DNA of 64,000 nucleotides from Anthoceros angustus (Eukaryota; Streptophyta; Anthocerotopsida; Anthocerotales; Anthocerotaceae), in contig MU008156.1 in the NCBI GenBank assembly GCA_010909165.1, positions 744,001 to 808,000 of the forward strand, read 5' to 3'. Both the position numbers and the translations under genes were made by a program. Under the pieces are notes generated by a model. That model was not told the DNA's origin and made no database searches. It saw nothing but the letters and a program-made list of their open reading frames with translations. Shown piece after piece: positions 34,763 through 46,965 of this stretch. Every line of letters starts with the position of its first letter. The first letter of the stretch is position 1.

Positions 34763-36077
34763 GTTTTCGAATGACTCAAGCAAGTTTATTTTTGTAGTAC
34801 TGTCGCTATGATGTAAGCAAGTTCACTTGAAAAATACTCCCTATGTTCTCAAATTTTTAATTTTATTTTCATCAAGAGATGAGTTTTTTCATATCTTTGT
34901 CTTATTACAAATTCCATGTATTGCTCTGCTTAGTATGGTGCTAGTTTGTTTGAACAACTTAGATGGTTGGGGGATCGGGAGGGAGGGTACGCAAGAACCA
35001 TCGAGCTATGCTACCTCCCATAGCATCGATCCCACGTGTATTGTCGCTATGATGTAAGCAAGTTCACTTGAAAAATACTCCCTATGTTCTCAAATTTTTA
35101 ATTTTATTTTCAATCAAGAGATGAGTTTTTTCATATCTTTGTCTTATTACAAATTCCATGTATTGCTCTGTTTAGTATGGTGCTAGTTTGTTTGAACAAC
35201 TTAGATGGTTGGGGGATCGGGAGGGAGGGTACGCAAGAACCATCGAGCCATGCTACCTCCATAGCATCGATCCCACGTGTATTGTCGCTGTTCAGTATAT
35301 CCTACATATGGCACCGGTGTCAGTAGAATTCTTAACATGCAAGATTTTGTTACAAGCATGCCTTCACATGTAAAGACCATCAAGTAGTAGATCCCTCCAA
35401 AAGGAAACCTTGTACTTCTAAGTCCATCAAATACTAAGCCCATCCAAGAAAACCAATACCACCAATATGACCAGTTCACTGGTTTATCATAGAATAATCT
35501 TCCAATCCATACATTCTTATTAAATTTGAGCATACATTTCACTTACCTTAAGCTCCAAAGCTAGCCTTTTCTATAAGCCGCAGACTTGCCATAATTGCAT
35601 TGCTAATTTTGGGACTCCTTACAACGACACATGTATGGACTACCCCTATAGGCAACATTCTCTATAAATTACATAGTAATATATATAAGCGTGTTTCCAA
35701 GCATATAACTACTTCTATAAGCATGACTTGTTAATGTATATAGTTCTTAGTTTACCTCATTTTATTTTCTTATTGTATTTCAACGTTCTTATTTCTAGCT
35801 TTATACAACTATTTTAGGGATGGTTCTAAGTTAGGAAGTTCATACCCTATATGAGGATATAGGCTAGTACAAAGTCAAAGCGACTACATACTCCAAGAAA
35901 AATCTCGATAGTTCACACTATTGTGCTATATATGTAAATACAACATTTGATTGAGCTCAAGAAGCTTTATGAGTTACTTGAGTTTTTTCGAATCAAAATT
36001 ATTCGCCTTACGGTCAAATCTCCCTTGTCGTAAATCAAACTTGTGACCTAGTTGCCTAAATCGTGTGGGGCATCAAG
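34763..36077 (+). repeat. Macrosatellite spacer A, unit 3, with 241-bp tandem duplication
   Basis: The segment from TGTCGCTATGATGTAAGC to CGATCCCACGTGTAT occurs twice, at about 34801-35041 and 35042-35282, with very few differences. The remainder matches the other spacers. Confidence 0.85.
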
Positions 36078-39000
36078 ATGAGCACGATGGAGAAGACTTC
36101 AAAAGCCGCGGTGTTAGAGGAGACTACAAGACCCACCGTAGTGGAGGAGACTCTAGCACCCACGATGGTGGAGAGACTCTAGCGCCCATGGTGGTGGAGG
36201 AGTCACAGGACCCAAGGTGATGGCGGAGGAGGAGACTGCAAGAGCCATGGCGGTGGCCGAGCTCAAGACTCTAGCACCCACGGTGGTGGAGAAGGAGGAG
36301 ACTAGTACAACAAGAGCCTGCATGGTGGAGAAGGAGGAGCATACTACAGAGCCACAGTCATGGTGGAGGCGGAGACTCAGCGATCACGTGGAGGAGGAGG
36401 AGCATACTACAAGAGCCATAGTCATGGTGGAGGAGGAGGAGCATCTGCAGGAGCCACAGTCATGTTGGAGGCAGGAGACTCCAACAGCAGCCACAGTGGA
36501 GGAGGAGGAGCATCACGAGCCATAGTCATGGTGGAGGAGGAGGAGACTACAAGAGCTACGGTGGAGGAGGAGGAGCATATTGCAGCACCCACGGTCATGT
36601 TGGAGGCAGAGGAGACTCCAGCAGCAGCCCAGTGGAGGAGGAGGAGCATACCGCACGAGCCATAGTCATGGTGGAGGAGGAGGAGACTACAAGAGCTACG
36701 GTGGAGGAGGAGGAGCATATTGAAGGAGCCACGGTCATGTTGGAGGCAGAGGAGACTCCAGCAGCCTGAGGAGGAGGAGACTACAAGAGCTACGGTGGTG
36801 GGCGATGAGGAAACTATAAGAACCACGTGCAGACAATGAGCATACTACAAGAGCCCCGGAGAAGAGGAGGAGCATATTGAAGGAGCCACGGTCATGGTGG
36901 AGGATGAGGAGACCTGCAGCCACGATGGATGGGGAGGAGACTAGAAGAGCCACGGCCGTGGTGGAGGATGAGGAGACTACAAGAGCCATGGTGGAGGAGG
37001 AGGGGCATCTTGCACGAGCCACAGTCATGGTGGAGGATGAGCGCATCGCAGTGCAGCCACGGTGGAGGAGGAGGAGACTACAAGACCACATTGCATGTGG
37101 AGGACGAGCATATTGCAGCCGACCACGCTCATGGTGGAGGATGAGGAAACTACAGGAGCCAAGATGGAGGAGGAGGAGACTACACGAGCCACGGTGGTGG
37201 AGGAGACTGCAGTGCTACCCACACGCGTGGTGAAGGAGGAGGAGACTACAGAGCCACGGTGGCGGAGGAGACTCCAAAGACTACCCAAGATGGTGGAAGA
37301 GGAGCATACTACAGAGCCACAGTGGTGGACGAGGAGAATATTACAGACGCTACGGTGATGGAGGAAGAGGAGGAGACTCCAGCAGCCACAATGGTCAAGA
37401 AGGAGGAGGAGACCCTAGTAGAAACCACGGTGGTGGTGGAGGAGGAGGAGACTGCAAGAGCCATGGTGGTGGTGGAGGATGAGGAGGAGTCTCAAACAAC
37501 ATCAACGGTGGTGATTCCGGAGGAGGAGACTCTAGCGCCCATGGTGGTGGAGGAGTCAGGACCCAAGGTGATGGCGGAGGAGGAGACTGCAGAAGAGCCA
37601 TGGCGGTGGCCGAGCTCAAGACTCTAGCATCCACTGGGGAAGAGGAGGAGACTAGTACAACAAGAGCCTGCATGGTGGAGAAGGAGGAGCATACCAGGAG
37701 CCACAGCCATGGTGGAGGCGGAGGAGACTCAGCAGAGCCACAAGTGGAGGAGGAGGAGCATACTGCAAGAGCCATAGTCATGGTGGAGGAGGAGGAGCAT
37801 ACTGCAGAGCCACTCATGTTGGAGGCGAGGAGACTCCAACAGCAGCCTGAGGAGGAGGAGGAGGAGCATATTGCAGCCACGGTCATGGTGGAGGAGGAGG
37901 AGACTACAAGAGCCAGTGGAGGAGGAGGAGCATATTGCAGCACCCACGGTCATGTTGGAGGAGACTCCAGCAGCAGCCACAGTGAGGAGGAGGAGCATAC
38001 CGCACGAGCCATAGTCATGGTGGAGGAGGAGGAGACTACAAGAGCTACGGTGGAGGAGGAGGAGCATACAGCACCCACGGTCATGTTGGAGGTGGAGGAG
38101 ACTGCAAGAGCCACAGTGAGGAGGAGGAGACTACAAGAGCTACGGTGGTGGACGATGAGGAAACTATAAGAACCACGGTGCAGACAATGAGCATACTACA
38201 AGAGCCCCGGAGAAGAGGAGGAGCATATTGAAGGAGCCACGGTCATGGTGGAGGATGAGGAGACTGCAGGCCACGATGGATGGGGAGGAGACTAGAAGAG
38301 CCACAGGTGGAGGATGAGGAGACTACAAGAGCCATGGTGGAGGAGAGGAGGGGCATATCGCACGAGCCACGGCCGTGGTGGAGGAGGAGCATCTGCAGAG
38401 CCACGGTGGAGGAGGAGGAGACTACAAGACCCACATTGCATGTGGAGGAGGAGGAGCATATTGCAGCCGACCACGCTCATGGTGGAGGATGAGGAAACTA
38501 CAGAGCCAAGATGGAGGAGGAGGAGACTACACGAGCCACGGTGGTGGAGGATCGCAGTGCTACCCACACGCTGTGGTGAAGGAGGAGGAGACTACAGGAG
38601 CCACGGTGGAGGAGACTCCAAAGACTACCCAAGATGGTGGAAGAGGAGCATACCAGTGAGCCACAAGAATGGTGGACGAGGAGAATATTACAGACGCTAC
38701 GGTGATGGAGGAAGAGGAGGAGACTCCAACAGCAGCCACAATGGTCAAGAAGGAGGAGGAGACCCTAGTAGAAACCACGGTGGTGGTGGAGGAGGTGGAG
38801 ACTCCAACATGCGCCTGCACCGACGGTGGTGGAGGATGAGGAGGAGTCTCAAACAACATCAGCAGTGGTGATTCCGGAGGAGGAGACTCTAGGCGGACGC
38901 TGGTGGATCCGAAGGAGGAGACTCTAGCGATCCATGGTGTTGGAGGATCGGGAAGAGGCGCATGTTTGAGAGCCACGGCCAAGGTGGATATTTCATACGT

Positions 39001-41130
39001 AATCTACAACGGAGAGTAGCTCAAAATTAGGGCCCATGATAGAGGAGACTCTAGAATTAGAATCGGCGGAGGAGACTCTAGAATCCATGCATATGGCGAA
39101 GAGTCCAAAATCGACTCCATGGCGGAGGAGAGTCCGGAATCAAAATCCACGGTGGAGGAGACTCCAAAACCAAAATCCACAGAAGGATACAAAATGTATT
39201 TTGTCAAATATCCAAAGCCTCTTGAAAGTTCATACAATGGAAAAATTGCATCAAAGGAGCTTGAAGTGAAGTGGTATATGAGTGCGAGATGTTTTACATG
39301 CTGGAGTTGTATTCAAAAGGTATGAGAAGGACAACGTGCTCACTATGTTGAAAGCTCGTGCAACTAGCTCAACTCATGAGTTAGACCTTGCTAAACTACA
39401 AAGACAAAAACTAGCTTAGAACAAGAGATAAAACAGCCTTCAACAAGAAGGGAATTAGAAATGAAAAGCAACAGAAAGCATATCAAGAGCTCCAAGCATT
39501 GCAGTGGAGAAGAATGCGGAGCATGAAGCATACAATGAAAATCGCAAAGGGATCAAATATTATGTTATTGGCAAAAGAAAAGGACAAGGCTGCACTTGAG
39601 GTGGAATGTAAAAGCAAGTGAAACATTTTTTCCTTGTGGAATGCTAGTAGCTCAACATTTCAAATCGTTATATTTGCGAATGAGTTGAGAACATTGTATC
39701 GACTAGGCAACGCAGACGGAAGAACACTATCGGATGAAGAGTTGTTATCTTTGAAATTTGAAATACCGTAAGATCCACCAAGTGCTTCCGGACCATCAAT
39801 GTATAAAAATATTGATGATACAGATTCAATAGGCTTAAAAATGTTGCACAAGAAGAAAATTATGGACTACGTGCATCCACCGCATTGCCCAAGAAGGACT
39901 ACATGTGCATCCACCGCATTGCCCAAGAAGGGATTACAGCATCCACCACATTGCCCAAAAGGACAACAGGCATCAACGACATTGACTAGAAAGGGACTAC
40001 AAACATCCACAATTGAAAGTATACAGTCGCATCCACGGCACCGCCATTGCTTCAAGAAGGACTACAGGCATCCATAGTTGAAAGTGCCAGCTCCATCCAC
40101 GGCACCGCCATTGCCCAAAGAGGGACTACAGCATCCGCATTGAAAGTATACAAGGCTGCATCCACAGCCCGCCATTGCCCAAAGAGGGACTAGGCATCCA
40201 CGGCTAAAAGTATATGTGCTCCATCCACATCTCCGCCATTGCCCAAAGAGGGACCATGGCATCCACAACTAAAAGTACACATGCTCCATCCACAGCTCCG
40301 CCATTGCCCAAAGAGGGACTACAAGCATTGAAAGTATACAGCATCCACCGCATTGCCCAAAAGGGACTACAGCATCTATGTTATTGATTGGAAAGGGACT
40401 ACAGGCATCCACAGCGCCACCATTGCCGGCGCCCAAGAAGGTCTCTGCATCCACGACAATTCCCCGCGGAGGAGCTACAGACATCCACGACACCACTTAG
40501 GTTGACTCGCATGGAGAAGCAAAACAAAAAGTCACAAAAGAGCAAAAGTCTATCGATCAACATGGAAAGAAAAGATATGATTACAACTCGAATGCCAATA
40601 TTTTTCGTGCTTAGAAGTTGATGATGGTTGCGAAATGGATGGCATGTCATCAATTCCAAAGGCCGGAGGTTGTGAGAAAAAACAACTCATGGGGTCTCAA
40701 AGGCCCATGTTGACAAAGCAAATTGTGTTTGATGCTGATCGGTAAAAATGCAATAATTCACTAGCCTTGAAGATATCAATGCCTATTGGGGACGAAGATA
40801 CATTTTTGATAAGGACTCTCAAAAGAACTTCAATGCAATTCTGGTGCCAACCATTTCCATGACACATGTCTACTTCCTAATGAAGACCCTTTGAATGCCA
40901 TGCATTCTAGAGCAATAGCAAGGCCTCATAAGGCAAGTGGTCACAAGGCTTCAAAGAAAAAGGAGAGTTGCGCTGGTCCGGATCAAGAAAAAGCAGTCTT
41001 CATATGCATGTTTTGGTCCCGATCAAGAAAAAAGTCTTCATATGCATGTTTTGGAGCACGTGGTTGGATTTTCCTAGCTATTTTTATTGTTATTGGTGTG
41101 ATGATTGCCTATATGTGCTTTTCACGTTAA
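36078..41130 (+). pseudogene. PPI1-like gene copy 3 with two-round B block
   Basis: ATG at 36078 and TAA at 41128-41130 bound a 5.05-kb copy. Block B has two rounds: at about 37527 the 3' end of the block (coding EEESQTTSTVVIPEEET) is joined straight back to the early phrase coding LAPMVVEES. Blocks C (about 39180-39865), D (39865-40490) and E are single. The tail frame at 40968-41130 is open through two SSYACFG-type repeats and GWIFLAIFIVIGVMIAYMCF to the stop, so the membrane anchor is clear in this copy. Upstream blocks carry the usual one-base breaks. It is among the best copies for reading the C-terminal end. Confidence 0.58.
39865..40490 (+). repeat. Minisatellite D, unit 3
   Basis: Single D block. 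Differences from other copies cluster at the same GGACTACAGGCATCC position, where ACTAGG, ACCATGG and ACTACATGTG spellings occur. Confidence 0.85.
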
Positions 41131-42212
41131 GTTTTCGAATGACTCAAGCAAGTTTATTTTTGTAGCACGGTGTCGCTATGATGTAAGCAAGTTCACTTGA
41201 AAAATACTCCCTATGTTCTCAAATTTTTAATTTTATTTTCACCAAGAGATGAGTTTTTTCATATCTTTGTCTTATTACAAATTCCATGTATTGCTCTGCT
41301 TAGTATGGTGCTAGTTTGTTTGAACAACTTAGATGGTTGGGGGATCGGGAGGAGGGTACGCAGAACCATCGAGCTATGCTACCTCCCATAGCATCGATCC
41401 CACGTGTATTGTCGTTGTCTAGTATATCCTACATATGGCACCGGTGTCTAGTAGAATTCTTAACATGCAGTATTTTGTTACAAGCATGCCTTCACATGTA
41501 AAGACCATCAAGTAGTAGATCCCTCCAAAAGGAAACCTTGTACTTCTAAGTCCATCAAATACTAAGCCCATCCAAGAAAACCAATACCACCAATATGACC
41601 AGTTCCATTTGGTTTATCATAGAATAATCTTCCAATCCATACATTCTTATTAAATTTGAGCATACATTTCACTTACCTTAAGCTCCAAAGCTAGCCTTTT
41701 CTATAAGCCGCAGACTTGCCATAATTGCACATTGCTAATTTTGGGACTCCTTACAACGACACATGTATGGACTACCCCTATAGGCAACATTCTCTATAAA
41801 TTACATAGTAATATATATAAGCGTGTTTCCAAGCATATAACTACTTCTATAAGCATGACTTGTTAATGTATATAGTTCTTAGTTTACCTCATTTTATTTT
41901 CTTATTGTATTTTCACGGTTCTTATTTCTAGCTTTATACAACTATTTTAGGGATGGTTCTAAGTTAGAAGTTCATACCCCTATATGAGGATATAGGCTAG
42001 TACAAAGTCAAAGCGTTACTACATACTCCAAGAAAAAATCTCGATAGTTCACACTATTGTGCTATATATGTAAATACAACATTTGATTGAGCTCAAGAAG
42101 CTTTATGAGTTACTTGAGTTTTTCGAATCAAAATTATTCGCCTTCTTGGTCAAATCTCCCTTGTACGTAAATCAAACTTGTGACCTAGTTGCCTAAATCG
42201 TGGGGCATCAAG
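41131..42212 (+). repeat. Macrosatellite spacer A, unit 4
   Basis: A single uninterrupted spacer with the TATA-like phrase and empty retroelement site. Confidence 0.9.
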
Positions 42213-45200
42213 ATGAGCACGATGGAGAAGACTTCAAAAGCAGTTAGAGGAGACTACAAGACCCACCGTAGTGGAGGAGACTCTAGCACCCACGATGGTG
42301 GAGAGACTCTAGCGCCCATGGTGGTGGAGGAGACTACAAGAGCTACGGTGATGGAGGAGGAGACTGCAAGAGCCATGGCGGTGGCCGAGCTCAAGACTCT
42401 AGCATCCACTGGGGAAGAGGAGGAGACTAGTACAACAAGAGCACATGGTGGAGAAGGAGGAGCATATTGCGACCACGCCATGGTGGAGGAGGAGACTCCA
42501 GCAGCCACAAAGTGGAGGAGGAGGAGCACTGCAAGAGCCATAGTCATGGTGGAGGAGGAGGAGCATACTGCAGAGCCACGGTCATGTTGGAGGCAGAGGA
42601 GACTCCAGCAGCCAGTGGAGGAGGAGGAGGAGCGTCGCACGAGCCATAGTCATGGTGGAGGAGGAGGAGACTACAAGAGCTACGGTGGAGGAGGAGGAGC
42701 ATATTGCAGCACCCACGGTCATGTTGGAGGAGGAGACTCAGCAGCAGTGGAGGAGGAGGAGCATATCGCACGAGCCATAGTCATGGTGGAGGAGGAGGAG
42801 ACTACAAGAGCTACGGTGGAGGAGGAGGAGCATATTGCAGACCCACGGCCATGTTGGAGGCAGAGGAGACTCAGCAGCAGCCACAAAGTGGAGGAGGAGG
42901 AGACTACAAGAGCCACGGTGGTGGGCGATGAGGAAACTATAAGAACCACGGTGCAGACAATGAGCATACTACAAGAGCCCCGGAGAAGAGGAGGAGCATA
43001 TTGAAGGAGCCACGGTCATGGTGGAGGATGAGGAGACTGCAGGCCACGATGGATGGGGAGGAGACTAGAAGAGCCACGGTGGTGGAGGATGAGGAGACTA
43101 CAAGAGCCATGGTGGAGGAGGAGGGCATCTTGCACGAGCCACGGCCGTGGTGGAGGATGAGGAGACTGCAGTGCAGCCACAGTGGAGGAGGAGGAGACTA
43201 CAAGACCCACATTGCATGTGGAGGACGAGCATATTGCAGCCGACCACGCTCATGGTGGAGGATGAGGAAACTACAGGAGCCAAGATGGAGGAGGAGGAGA
43301 CTACACGAGCCACGGTGGAGGAGACTGCAGTGCTACCCACACGCGTGGTGAAGGAGGAGGAGACTACAGGAGCCACGGTGGCGGAGGAGACTCCAGACTA
43401 CCCAAGATGGTGGAAGAGGAGCATACTACAGAGCCACAGAATGGTGGACGAGGAGAATATTACAGACGCTACGGTGATGGAGGAAGAGGAGGAGACTCAA
43501 CAGCAGCCACAATGGTCAAGAAGGAGGAGGAGACCCTAGTAGAAACCACGGTGGTGGTGGAGGAGGTGGAGACTCCAACATGCGCTGCACCGACGGTGGT
43601 GGAGGATGAGGAGGAGTCTCAAACAACATCAACAGTGGTGATTCTGGAGGAGGAGACTCTAGCGGCCGTGACGCTGGTGGATCCGAAGGAGGAGACTCTA
43701 GCAGTATCCATGGTGTTGGAGGATCGGGAAGAGGCGCATGTTTGAGCCACGGCGAAGGTGGATATTTCATACGTAATCTACAACGGAGAGTAGCTCAAAA
43801 TTAGGGCCCATGATGAGGAGACTCTAGAATTAGAATCGATGGAGGAGACTCTAGAATCCATGCATATGGCGGCGAAGAGTCCAAAATCGGACTCCATGGC
43901 GGAGGAGAGTCCGAATCAAAATCCACGGTGGAGGAGACTCCAAAACCAAAATCCACAGAAGGATACAAAATGTATTTTGTCAAATATCCAAAGCCTCTTG
44001 AAAGTTCATACAATGGAAAAATTGCATCAAAGGAGCTTGAAGTGAAGTGGTATACAGGAGTAGATGTTTTACATCGGAGTTGTATTCAAAAGGTATGAGA
44101 AGGACAACGTGCTCACTATGTTGAAAGCGGCTCGTGCAACTAGCTCAACTCATGAGTTAGACCTTGCTAAACTACAAAGACAAAAACTAGCTTAGAACAA
44201 GAGATAAAACACTTCAACAAGAAGGGAATTAGAAAATGAAAAGCAGAAAGCATATCAAGAGCTCCAAGCATTGCAGGAGAAGAATGCGGAGCATGAAGCA
44301 TACAATGAAAATCGCAAAGGGATCGAAATATTATGTTATTGGCAAAAGAAAAGGACAAGGCTGCACTTGAGGTGGAATGTAAAAGCAAGTCGAAACATTT
44401 TTTCCTTGTGGAATGCTAGTAGCTCAACATTTCAAATCGTTATATTTGTGCGAATGAGTTGAGAACATTGTATCGACTAGGCACCGCAGACGGAAGAACA
44501 CTATCGGATGAAGAGTTGTTATCTTTGAAATTTGAAATACCGGAAGATCCACCGTGCTTCCGGACCTTCAATGTATAAAAATATTGATGATCTGATTCCA
44601 ATAGGCTTAAAATGTTGCACAAGAAGAAAATTCGGACTACAGCATCCACCGCATTGCCCAAGAAGGACTGTGCATCCACCGCATTGCCCAAGAAGGATTA
44701 CAGCATCCACCACATTGCCCAAAAGGGACAACAGCATCAACGACATTGACTAGAAAGGGACTACAAACATCCACAATTGAAAGTATACAGTGCATCCACG
44801 CACCGCCATTGCCCAAGAAGGACTACAGGCATCCATAGTTGAAAGTGTCTGTGCTCCATCCACGGCACCGCCATTGCCCAAAGAGGGACTACAGTGCATC
44901 CGCAGCTTGAAAGTATACAAGCTGCATCCACACCCGCCATTGCCCAAAGAGGGACTGGCATCCACTAAAAGTATACAGGCTCCATCCACATCTCCGCCAT
45001 TGCCCAAAGAGGGACTACAGGCATCCACAACTAAAAGTACACATGCTCCATCCACAGCCCGCCATTGCCCAAAGAGGGACTACAAGCATCCAGCTTGAAA
45101 GTATACAGGCATCCACCGCATTGCCCAAAAGGGACTGTGCATCTATGTTATTGATTGGAAAGGGACTACGAGGCATCCACAGGCGCCACCATTGCCGGCG

Positions 45201-45896
45201 CCCAAGAAGGTCTACAGTGCATCCACGACAATTCCGCGGAGGAGCTACGACATCCACGACACCACTTAGGTTGACTCGCATGGAGAAGCAAAACAAAAAG
45301 TCACAAAGAGCAAAAGTCTATCGATCAACATGGAAAGAAAAGATATGATTACAACTCGAATGCCAATATTTTTTCGTGCTTAGAAGTTGATGATGGTTGC
45401 GAAATGGATGGCATGTCATCAATTCCAAAGTCACGGGAGGTTGTGAGAAAAACAACTCATGGGGTCTCAAAGGCCCATGTTGACAAAGCAAATTCGTGTT
45501 TTGGATGCTGATCGGGGTAAAATGCAATAATTCACTAGCCTTGAAGATATCAATGCCTATTGGGGACGAAGATACATTTTTGATAAGGACTCTCAAAAGA
45601 ACTTCAATGCAATTCTGGTGCCAACCATTTCCATGACACATGTCTACTTCCTAATGAAGACCCTTTGAATGCCATGCATTCTAGAGCAATAGCAAGGCCT
45701 CATAAGGCAAGTGGTCACAAGGCTTCAAAGAAAAAGGAGAGTTGCCTGGTCCGGATCAAGAAAAAGTCTTCATATGCATGTTTTGGTCCCGATCAAGAAA
45801 AAGTCTTCATATGCATGTTTTGGAGCACGTGGTTGGATTTTCCTAGCTATTTTATTGTTATTGGTGTGATGATTGCTATATGTGCTTTTCACGTTA
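42213..45896 (+). pseudogene. PPI1-like gene copy 4, no internal duplication
   Basis: This 3.68-kb copy is nearly the same length as copy 1 and has each block once. It holds the longest open Glu-repeat run in the window, 271 codons at 42189-43004 (24 bp before the ATG through block B). That run shows the B block is translated in one frame: MEKTSK, TLAPMVVEETTRATV, then EEEHIARAIVMV and EEEETTRATV modules. Block C spans about 43970-44635, D 44635-45260 and E to the TAA. The membrane segment has two one-base losses here (GCTATTTTATTG, GATTGCTATATG). Unit 4 is the best template for a minimal unit. Confidence 0.6.
44635..45260 (+). repeat. Minisatellite D, unit 4
   Basis: Single D block with the order of subunit types seen in units 1 and 3, followed by the fixed ATCTATGTTATTGATTGGAA phrase. 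Confidence 0.85.
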
Positions 45897-46965
45897 AGTT
45901 TTCGAATGACTCAAGCAAGTTTATTTTTGTAGTACGGTGTCGCTATGATGTAAGCAAGTTCACTTGAAAAATACTCCTATGTTCTCAAATTTTTAATTTT
46001 ATTTTCCAAGAGATGAGTTTTTTCATATCTTTGTCTTATTACAAATTCCATGTATTGCTCTGCTTAGTATGGTGCTAGTTTGTTTGAACAACTTAGATGG
46101 TTGGGGGATCGGGAGGGAGGGTACGCAGAACCATCGAGCTATGCTACCTCCCATAGCATCGATCCCACGGTATTGTCGTTGTCAGTATATCCTACATATG
46201 GCACGTGTTCAGTAGAATTCTTAACATGCGATTTTGTTACAAGCATGCCTTCACATGTAAAGACCATCAAGTAGTAGATCCTCCAAAAGGAAACCTTGTA
46301 CTTCTAAGTCCATCAAATACTAAGCCCATCCAAGAAAACCAATACCACCAATATGACCAAAGTTCACTGGTTTATCATAGAATAATCTTCCAATCCATAC
46401 ATTCTTATTAAATTTGAGCATACATTTCACTTACCTTAAGCTCCAAAGCTAGCCTTTTCTATAAGCCGCAGACTTGCTATAATTGCATTGCTAATTTTGG
46501 GACTCCTTACAACGACACATGTATGGACTACCCCTATAGGCAACATTCTCTATAAATTACATAGTAATATATATAAGCGTGTTTCAAGCATATAACTACT
46601 TCTATAAGCATGACTTGTTAATGTATATAGTTCTTAGTTTACCTCATTTTATTTTCTTATTGTATTTCAATCGGTTCTTATTTCTAGCTTTATACAACTA
46701 TTTTAGGATGGTTCTAAGTTAGGAAGTTCATACCCCTATATGAGGATATAGGCTAGTACAAAGTCAAAGCGATTACATACTCCAAGAAAAATCTCGATAG
46801 TTCACACTATTGTGCTATATATGTAAATACAACATTTGATTGAGCTCAAGAAGCTTTATGAGTTACTTGAGTTTTTCGAATCAAAATTATTCGCCTTATG
46901 GTCAAATCTCCTTGTACGTAAATCAAACTTGTGACCTAGTTGCCTAAATCACGTGGGGCATCAAG
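45897..46965 (+). repeat. Macrosatellite spacer A, unit 5
   Basis: A single uninterrupted spacer matching units 2 and 4, including the TATA-like phrase. Confidence 0.9.
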
